A DNA stretch of 64,000 nt from Rugamonas violacea (lineage in GTDB: Bacteria; Pseudomonadota; Gammaproteobacteria; Burkholderiales; Burkholderiaceae_D), in the NCBI RefSeq assembly GCF_016461825.1, contig NZ_JAEMNU010000022.1:20775-84774 (forward strand), given 5' to 3'. Positions within the stretch are counted from its first letter, which is position 1, and each line of letters opens with the position of its first letter. Positions 55,597 to 62,400 of the stretch are shown here, in pieces. Position numbers and translations under genes: made by a program. The notes beneath the pieces were generated by a model. The model saw only the letters and a program-made list of their open reading frames with translations, was not told where the DNA came from and did no database searches.

Positions 55597-56199
55597 ATGA
55601 CCAATAATTTCGCCAAGCTTAGCCTTGTTTCCGCGCTGACCATGCTGGGCGCCGCGCCCGCCCTGGCGCAGACGGCCGCCGCGCCCGCCGCGCCGGCCGC
55701 CGCCGCCTCGGCCGGTAGCTGCCCGGCCATCCTCAAGCACAGCTTCAACCGTCTGCAGGACGAGGCGCCGCAGGACCTGTGCCAGTATGCCGGCAAGGTC
55801 ATCCTGGTGGTCAACACGGCAAGTTATTGCGGCTTCACCAACCAGTACGAGGGGTTGGAGGCGATGTACGCCAAGTACGGCAGCAAGGGCCTGGTGGTGC
55901 TGGGCTTCCCGTCGAACGACTTCGGCAAGCAGGAGCCGGGCAACGGCAAGGAGATCGCCGATTTTTGCTACAACACCTACGGCGTGAAATTCCCGATGTT
56001 CACCAAGTCGGTGGTGTCCGGACCGAATCCGAACCCGCTCTACGTCAGCCTGATCAAGAGCACCGGCAAGACGCCGGCGTGGAACTTCCACAAATACCTG
56101 ATCGACCGCAACGGCAAGGTGTTGGAGAGCTTCCCGAGCAAGGTCACGCCGAGCGACAAGCAACTGGTCGGCGCGGTCGAAAAAGCGTTGGCGATGTAA
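55597..56199 (+). CDS. Exported glutathione peroxidase family protein
   Basis: A 200-aa thiol peroxidase. A signal peptide (MTNNFAKLSLVSALTMLGAA, then PALAQ) and an Ala/Pro linker precede the catalytic domain. NTASYCGFTNQYEGLE carries the peroxidatic Cys (Cys in place of selenocysteine), FPSNDFGKQEPG the conserved Gln segment, and WNFHKYLIDRNGKV the Trp/Asn tetrad part. ATG 55597 is preferred as it starts a good signal peptide. It should reduce hydroperoxides in the periplasm, probably with thioredoxin-like donors. Divergent from the depolymerase gene. Confidence 0.92.
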   Translation: MTNNFAKLSLVSALTMLGAAPALAQTAAAPAAPAAAASAGSCPAILKHSFNRLQDEAPQDLCQYAGKVILVVNTASYCGFTNQYEGLEAMYAKYGSKGLVVLGFPSNDFGKQEPGNGKEIADFCYNTYGVKFPMFTKSVVSGPNPNPLYVSLIKSTGKTPAWNFHKYLIDRNGKVLESFPSKVTPSDKQLVGAVEKALAM

Positions 56200-56210
56200 G
56201 GTCCGCGCCG

Positions 56211-56261
56211 CCATACCGCCGCCCCCGCCATACCGCCGCCCCCGCCATACCGCCGCTCCCG
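56211..56261. repeat. Three 17-bp tandem repeats
   Basis: CCATACCGCCGCCCCCG at 56211-56227 and 56228-56244, and with one change at 56245-56261, beginning 12 bp after the glutathione peroxidase stop. Confidence 0.93.
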
Positions 56262-56293
56262 CCGCGCCGGCGGGAGAGCGGCCCCACCCGCCA

Positions 56294-56329
56294 TCCCGTC
56301 CCCCGTCCCCCGTCCCCCGTCCCCCGTCC
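56294..56329. repeat. Heptanucleotide tandem repeat
   Basis: About five copies of a 7-bp unit, CCCGTCC, in the same intergenic gap as the 17-bp array. No other feature is seen in 56330-56440. Confidence 0.85.
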
Positions 56330-56447
56330 GCCATCCCCTGGCGCTGCTGCGGCGGCCCCCTTGCGCCGCCAACAATCGTCCCCTGCCGGACGGTATGGAA
56401 ACAACAATAGTCTTGAATAGTTTATATTTTCCCGGATGCAAGTGAGA

Positions 56448-56453
56448 TATAAT
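56448..56453 (+). promoter_or_regulatory. -10 element before the DUF6916/tail-collar cluster
   Basis: TATAAT in an AT-rich patch. It overlaps the ATG at 56452, excluding that codon as start of the main transcript and favouring ATG 56479. No good -35 is seen. Confidence 0.5.
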
Positions 56454-56478
56454 GCCGGAAACTATTATCAGAAAAGCC

Positions 56479-56766
56479 ATGCCTTCTTCGCCCCCAGCCC
56501 TCACCCAAACCTATTTTGCGGCATTGCTGAACCAGCGTTTCCAGTTGGCCGGCCATGACGGCGTCGAACTGGAACTGATCGCCGTCGAAGCGCGAACCGC
56601 CAGCCTGGCGGGCGGCGCGGCGTTTTCCTTGCTGTTCAGCGGCCCGCAACCACCGTTGCCGCAGCAGATCTTCACGCTGCGCTCCGCCGCCGGCAGCGTG
56701 GACATCTTCCTGGTGCCGCTGGCCAGCGTCGGCGCGGCCGTCCACTACGAAGCGGTGTTCAATTGA
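56479..56766 (+). CDS. DUF6916-like protein
   Basis: A 95-aa protein resembling the DUF6916 family, found beside tail-collar proteins. The recognisable pattern is FSLLFSGPQPPLPQQIFTL followed by GSVDIFLVPLAS and a C-terminal YEAVFN. The same pattern is seen in the C-terminal half of the protein at 58890. ATG 56479 is chosen because the TATAAT at 56448-56453 overlaps the earlier ATG. Function unknown; association with collar-domain proteins suggests a part of a shared extracellular or tail-like assembly (inference). Confidence 0.7.
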   Translation: MPSSPPALTQTYFAALLNQRFQLAGHDGVELELIAVEARTASLAGGAAFSLLFSGPQPPLPQQIFTLRSAAGSVDIFLVPLASVGAAVHYEAVFN

Positions 56767-56803
56767 GCGCCCGCCGCCATTCCACAATTTCAAGGAGCCA
56801 AGC

Positions 56804-57313
56804 ATGGGCAGTCCATACCTAGGCGAGATCCGCATCATGTCTAGCACCGTCGTGCCGAAAGGCTGGGCGCGCTGCGAAGGTCAAATAATGCCGATCAACC
56901 AGAATCAGGCGCTGTTTTCACTGATGGGCACCAGGTACGGCGGCGACGGCCGGGTGACCTTCGCCTTGCCCGATCTGCGCGGCCGCGTACCCATCCATAT
57001 GGGGCTGGGCCATGTACAGGGGGAGAGGGGCGGTGCGGCGGAGCATACGCTGAGCAGCAGCGAGCTGCCGGGCCACAACCACCGTTTGAGTATGAGTTCG
57101 GCGCTGGCCAACAGCGGCGCGCCAAGCGGTGCGCTGCCCGGCAGGAAGGGCCGGCTCGGGCGCGACCTGTTCGCCGCCGCCAGCAACACGGTCGCGCTCA
57201 ACAGCCAGGCCGTGGCGCCGGTCGGCGACTCGCAGGCGCATCAGAACATGCAGCCCAGCCTGGTGCTGAATTTCTGCATCGCGCTGCAGGGCATCTTCCC
57301 TTCCAGAAACTAG
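56804..57313 (+). CDS. Phage tail-collar domain protein, Mdp type (copy 1)
   Basis: A 169-aa protein of the tail-collar (microcystin-dependent-protein, Mdp) family. MGSPYLGEIRIMSSTVVPKG and WARCEGQIMPINQNQALFSL form the N-terminal collar domain, followed by GTRYGGDGRVTFALPDLRGR and the conserved end QPSLVLNFCIALQGIFPSRN. AGGAG precedes the ATG. First of three tandem paralogues on one strand with short gaps (13 and 24 bp). Such genes occur outside phages in many proteobacteria; the cellular role is unclear. Confidence 0.9.
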   Translation: MGSPYLGEIRIMSSTVVPKGWARCEGQIMPINQNQALFSLMGTRYGGDGRVTFALPDLRGRVPIHMGLGHVQGERGGAAEHTLSSSELPGHNHRLSMSSALANSGAPSGALPGRKGRLGRDLFAAASNTVALNSQAVAPVGDSQAHQNMQPSLVLNFCIALQGIFPSRN

Positions 57314-57326
57314 ACCAGGAGTCGCC

Positions 57327-57833
57327 ATGGCACAACCATACATCGGTGAAATTCGCATGTTCGCAGGAAATTACGCCCCGGCGGGCTGGATGTTCTGCGA
57401 CGGCTCCATCCTGCCGATCTCGGAGAACGACGCCTTGTTCAATCTGATCGGCACCACCTACGGCGGCGACGGCCAGAGCACCTTCGCCCTGCCCGATCTG
57501 CGCGGCAGGTTGCCTGTCGCTGCGGGCAGCGGCAGGCAGCTGGGCGAATCCCTCGGCAGCGAGCAAGTCACACTCACCACCCAGCAGATACCGGCGCATA
57601 CGCACGCGCTGCTGGCCTCGGGCGAGCGCGCCACGCCGAGCGCCGGCGCCGCCACCGGCCTGCTGGCCAACACCGGCGGCAGTGCCGTCTACGCCCATCC
57701 CGCCGCCCCGGCGCCGATGCGCAGCGGGGCGATCAGTTCCGCCGGCGGCAGCCAGCCGCACGACAATATGGCGCCTTATCTGTGCGTCAGCTTCATCATT
57801 TCGCTGTTTGGCATGTTTCCCTCGTCGTCTTAA
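57327..57833 (+). CDS. Phage tail-collar domain protein, Mdp type (copy 2)
   Basis: A 168-aa paralogue: MAQPYIGEIRMFAGNYAPAG at the start, GTTYGGDGQSTFALPDLRGR in the middle, MAPYLCVSFIISLFGMFPSS at the end. AGGAG ribosome site. The central variable region (about 75-140) differs entirely from copies 1 and 3, as expected if ends and collar are structural and the middle is exposed. Confidence 0.9.
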   Translation: MAQPYIGEIRMFAGNYAPAGWMFCDGSILPISENDALFNLIGTTYGGDGQSTFALPDLRGRLPVAAGSGRQLGESLGSEQVTLTTQQIPAHTHALLASGERATPSAGAATGLLANTGGSAVYAHPAAPAPMRSGAISSAGGSQPHDNMAPYLCVSFIISLFGMFPSSS

Positions 57834-57857
57834 CCTCATTGAACGGAAGCAGTAGTC

Positions 57858-58382
57858 ATGTCCGATCCATTTCTCGCAGAAATTCGCATTTTTTCCTTCG
57901 ATTTCGCCCCCACAGGTTGGGCGATATGTGATGGCGCGCTGCTCTCCCTCCGCCAGAACACGGCGCTGTTTGCGCTGCTGGGCACGAACTACGGCGGCGA
58001 CGGCAAGAACACCTTCGGGCTGCCCGACCTGCGCGGCCGCGCGCCAATGTTCTGGGGCCAGGGGCCGGGCTTGTCCGACTACTACCCCGGCCAAAACGGC
58101 GGCAGCGAGACGGTCACGCTGGACGCCAGCCACATGCCGGCCCACGCGCACCAATTGCAGCACGCCGGCGCCGCCGCCGCCTACGCCGCGCCGGGCGATT
58201 CGGTGCTGCTGGCCGATGCCGCTCCGGCGCAGATCTACAGCGCCGCCACCGGTGCCGACGTGGTCGCGCCGGCGCTCGCGCTGAACCCGGCCGGCGGTTC
58301 CATGCCACACAACAATATGCAACCCTACCTGACGCTGAATTTCTGCATCTGCTTGCAGGGCACTTTCCCGCCGCGGAGTTGA
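57858..58382 (+). CDS. Phage tail-collar domain protein, Mdp type (copy 3)
   Basis: A 174-aa paralogue: MSDPFLAEIRIFSFDFAPTG, GTNYGGDGKNTFGLPDLRGR and MQPYLTLNFCICLQGTFPPR. GGAAG lies upstream of the ATG. The stop overlaps the ribosome-site region of the acetyltransferase gene (2-bp gap), implying coupling. The cluster shows no other phage gene, so it is not a prophage part. Confidence 0.9.
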   Translation: MSDPFLAEIRIFSFDFAPTGWAICDGALLSLRQNTALFALLGTNYGGDGKNTFGLPDLRGRAPMFWGQGPGLSDYYPGQNGGSETVTLDASHMPAHAHQLQHAGAAAAYAAPGDSVLLADAAPAQIYSAATGADVVAPALALNPAGGSMPHNNMQPYLTLNFCICLQGTFPPRS

Positions 58383-58384
58383 GC

Positions 58385-58870
58385 ATGCTGCATTTGCGTC
58401 CGGTCGGCGAGCAGGACCAGGCTTTCCTGTTGCGCGTCTACGCCAGCACGCGCGCCGACGAGATCGCCCAGACCGGCTGGAGCGAGGCGCAGGCCGAGGC
58501 CTTCGTGCGCATGCAGTTCGCCGCCCAGCAGCAGCACTACCGTAGCCACGAGGCCGACGCCGATTTCGCCATCATCGACATCGACGGCGTGCCGGCGGGG
58601 CGGCTGTACGTGGCGCGCCGGCCCGAGCGCATCCATGTGATCGACATCGCCATCCTGCCGCCGTGGCGCGGCCGCGGCCACGCCACGGCCTTGTTGCGGC
58701 AACTGCTGGCCGAGGGCGAGCGTGCCGCCTTGCCGGTCAGCATCCATGTCGAGATCCACAATCGGGCCCAGCGCTTGTATGCGCGGCTGGGCTTCCAGGA
58801 AGTCAGTAGCGCCGGTCTGTACCGGCTGATGGAGTGGCGCGCCGGCGCCGCGCCGACGCCGCAACCATAA
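58385..58870 (+). CDS. GNAT-family N-acetyltransferase
   Basis: A 161-aa acetyltransferase. The acetyl-CoA pyrophosphate-binding motif is seen in AILPPWRGRGHATALLRQLL near residue 95, preceded by the beta-4 strand HVIDIAIL, and followed by RAQRLYARLGFQEV. ATG 58385 has GGAG six bases upstream. It sits between the collar genes and the Tat-type DUF6916 gene in one transcript, so it may modify one of these proteins (inference); GNATs in this neighbourhood are common in relatives. Confidence 0.9.
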   Translation: MLHLRPVGEQDQAFLLRVYASTRADEIAQTGWSEAQAEAFVRMQFAAQQQHYRSHEADADFAIIDIDGVPAGRLYVARRPERIHVIDIAILPPWRGRGHATALLRQLLAEGERAALPVSIHVEIHNRAQRLYARLGFQEVSSAGLYRLMEWRAGAAPTPQP

Positions 58871-58889
58871 CGTAGGACGGAGAACCAAC

Positions 58890-59414
58890 ATGATGAAACG
58901 GCGTGAACTTTTGAAAAAAATCGGCGGCAGCTCGCTGGCCCTGGCCGGACTGGGACTGGCGGCCGCGCCGTCGCGCGCCGGCGCGGCCGATGCCGACGGC
59001 GGCGCCGGCTCGGCCGGCTTCGTCTGGAGCCAAGCGGCGGCGAGCGCCCTGGTCGGCCAACCGTTCTGGCTCAACCACCCGGAATTTGGCGCCGTCAGCC
59101 TGACCTTGGAGGCGGTGCGCGGCGTCGCCCCGAGCGTCGGCGCTGCCCCGGCGACTCCGGCGACTCCGGCGACCCCGGTGGGTGCGGCCGCCGCGCCGGC
59201 CGTGGTCATGCGGACCGCGCCGCCGGCCAGCGCCGCCGTGCCGCGCACCGAGCAGTTCTCCCTGTATTTCGTCGGCCCCCGTGGCGCCCAGGCGACGCAG
59301 GGCAACTACGACCTCGACCACCAGCAGATCGGCCGCTTCACGCTGCTGTTGCTGCCGGGCGAACCGCGTCCGGGCGCCACCGTCTATCGCGCCGACTTCA
59401 GTCTGCTGCTGTAA
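58890..59414 (+). CDS. DUF6916-like protein with probable Tat signal
   Basis: A 174-aa protein. The start MMKRRELLKKIGGSSLALAG is a twin-arginine-like signal (KRRELLKK) followed by an AGLGLAAAPSRAGAA cleavage region. Middle: a low-complexity Ala/Pro/Thr stretch (about residues 85-115, ATPATPATP). C-terminal about 120-174 repeats the DUF6916-like pattern: QFSLYFVGPRGAQATQGNYD, then GRFTLLLLPGEPRPG and VYRADFSLLL. CGGAG upstream of the ATG. It forms a pair with the cytoplasmic-looking copy at 56479. Function unknown. Confidence 0.72.
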   Translation: MMKRRELLKKIGGSSLALAGLGLAAAPSRAGAADADGGAGSAGFVWSQAAASALVGQPFWLNHPEFGAVSLTLEAVRGVAPSVGAAPATPATPATPVGAAAAPAVVMRTAPPASAAVPRTEQFSLYFVGPRGAQATQGNYDLDHQQIGRFTLLLLPGEPRPGATVYRADFSLLL

Positions 59415-59479
59415 GCCCGCCGCGCCGATTTTCCCCGACTAGATTTTTACCCGCTACCCCCACTCCGCCCGGACCCACT

Positions 59480-62400
59480 ATGCACAAACATGCCTCAGCC
59501 AATCGTTTCTATCGTCTCGTCTGGAGCCATGTGCATGCCTGTTGGGTCGCCGTGGCGGAGGGCGCGCGCGGTCGCGGCAAGGGCGGTTCCAGCGCGCGCG
59601 CGGCGCGCCGCCTGGGGCTGGCGATGCTCGCCGGCGGGCTGGGCGGTGCGGCCGGCGCGGCGGCGCCACCGCCGCCCAACGCGCTGCCCGGCGGCGCCCA
59701 GCTGGTGGCCGGCCAGTCCAGTATCGCCAGCCACGGCGCGCAGATGACGGTGACGCAGCAATCGGCCCAGGCCATCATCAACTGGCAGCGCTTCGACATC
59801 GGCGCCGACGCCGCCGTGCGCTTCGACCAGCCGTCCGCCTCGGCCGTCGCGCTGAACCGCGTGATCGGCAGCGACCCGTCGCAAATCTACGGCAAGCTGT
59901 CGTCGAACGGCAGCGTGTTCCTGATCAATCCCCAGGGCGTGCTGTTCGGCGCCGGCGCGCAGGTCAACGTCGGCGCCCTGGCGGCGTCCTCGCTGGGCCT
60001 GGCCGACAGCGCCTTCCTCGCCGGCAGATATGAATTCAGCGGCGCCGGCACGGCCGGCGCGGTGCGCAACGCCGGCAGCATCGCCGCCGCCACCGGCGGC
60101 TATGTCGCGCTGATCGGCCCCTCGGTGGCCAACAGCGGCAGCATCAGCGCGCCGCAGGGCAGCGTGGCGCTGGCGGCCGGCGAGCAGGTCGGCGTCGACC
60201 TGCGCGGCGACGGCCTGGTCAGCGTGCGCGTCACGCGCGGCGCCCTCAAGGCGCTGGCCGACAACGCCGGCCTGATCGTCGCCGACGGCGGCCAGGTGGT
60301 GCTGACGGCGGCCGCCGCCGACGCGCTGACCCGCTCAAGCGTCAACAACAGCGGCGTGGTGCAGGCGCGCGGCCTGCTGGCCGACGGCGGCAGCATCCGC
60401 CTGGTCGGCGACGGCGAGGTGTACGCCGGCGCGCTCGACGTCTCCAGCGCCCACGGCGCCGGCGGCAGCATCGGCGTCGGCGGCGCCAGCGTCTCGCTCG
60501 ACGGCCGCCTCAACGCCGACGGCGCGCGCGGCGGCGCCATCCAGGTCGACGCCACTGGCAACCTGTCGGTGGCGGCCGGCGCCAGCGCCGCCGGACTGGC
60601 CGGCGACGGCGGCGCCATCGCCTACCGGGCCGGCGCCATGCTGGTGGAAAACGTCAACGCCAGCAGCAGCGTCAACGGCAGCGCCGGCGGCGGCGGCACC
60701 GTGCTGGCGGCCGGCGCCGGCGTGTTGTCGTCGGGCCGCCACAGCGCGCAGGGCGCGACCGGCGCCGGCGGCCGCATCGATGTCTCCGGCGCCGACGTGC
60801 GCCTGCTCGGCGCCCAGCTGGACGCCTCGGGCCAGACCCGGGGCGGCCTGGTGCGCGTCGGCGGCGCCTTCCAGGGCGGCGCCGCGCGCGCCGACGCGCC
60901 CGACGCGGCGCGCTTCGTCACGCGGTGGGGCGCCACCGCCGCCATCGCCAACGCCAACGCCACCTTCATCGGCGGCGGCAGCACGATCGACGTGTCGGCG
61001 CGCGGCGCGGCCGCGCAGGGCGGCACCGCCGTGGTCTGGTCGCAGCAGCAGACCACCATGCTGGGCGCGCTCAAGGCCGGCGGCGGCGGCGCCGGCGGCA
61101 CGGTGGAGATCTCCTCGAAAAACGATTTGCGCTACGTCGACCTGGAGCAGATCGTCGCCGGCCGTGGCGGCCAATTGCTGCTGGACCCGAAAAACCTCAC
61201 CATCGGCAACACCGCCAGCAGCTGGACCTACCAGGCCATCCTCGGCAACGGCTACGGCAACGTGACCGGCGCCAGCGCCGTGGTCGACCCGCGCGCCGGC
61301 GAGGGTTATGGCGCCAGCGTCGCCCTCAACGCGGCCGGCGACGTGCTGGCCGTGGGCGCGCCCTACAACGCCGGCGCCGCCGGCACGGCCAGCGCCACCG
61401 GCGCGGTGCGCCTGTACGGCTTCAGCGGCGCCAACTATGCCAACGTGGTGCTGCGCTCCACGCTGGGCCTGGGCTACGGCGGCGCCGGCAATCTGAACAT
61501 CGCGCTCGACCCGAACGCCCAGTTTGGCAGCAGCGTGGCGCTGAACGCCGACGCCAGCCGGCTGGCGGTGGGCGCGCTCGGCGCCAACGGCGGCCTCGGC
61601 CAGGTCAGACTGTTCACCTTGGGCGCCACGCCGGTCGGCTACGCCGTCATCAACGGCGGCAGCGGCAACCAGAGCCGGGCCGCCGCTTTCGGTTCGGCGG
61701 TGGCGCTCAACGCCGACGGCAGCAAGCTGGCGGTCGGTGCCCTGGCCGACCAAGGCTACGACAACCACGCCAACAGCGGCGCGGTGTATCTGTACACCGC
61801 CGCGAACGCCGCGCCGGTCTTCAGCCGGGTGCTCAGCAGCAGTAGCAACAGCGGCAGCTCCATCTACAACACGGGCTTGGCCGCCGACGCGCAGTACGGC
61901 ACGGCGGTGGCGCTCAACGCGGCCGGCGACAAGCTGGCCGTCGGCGCGGTCGGCGTCGACGACGGCAAGGGCGCCGTCTACCTGTACACCAATCCCTTCG
62001 CCGGCATCGCCAAGGTCGCGACCCTGGGCTTGGGCTACAGCGGCGCCAACAATTTGAACTTGCCGCTGATGGACGGCGCGATGTTCGGCTCCTCGGTGGC
62101 GCTGAACGCCAGCGGCAGCGTGCTGGCGGTCGGCGCCGCGTCCGACGGCGCGTATGGCGCCACCGAGCTGGGCGGCGGCAGCGTGCGCATCATCAATTTC
62201 GGCGCCGACTTCGCCGCGCCGAGGCTGGGCGCCACGCTGGGCGGCGGTTACACCGGCGCCAACGACGTCAATCTCACCCTCTCTCCTTGGGAAAGCTTCG
62301 GCTACGCGCTGGCGCTGAACGCGGCCGGCGACCGGCTGGCCGTCGGCGCGCCTTACGCCGACGGCGGCAGCGGCAGCGTCGCGGGCAGCGGCAATGTGCG

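Noticed and set aside
56804-58382. Prophage or tailocin
   Set aside because: Only collar-domain proteins are present. No sheath, tube, baseplate, lysis, terminase or integrase genes are adjacent.
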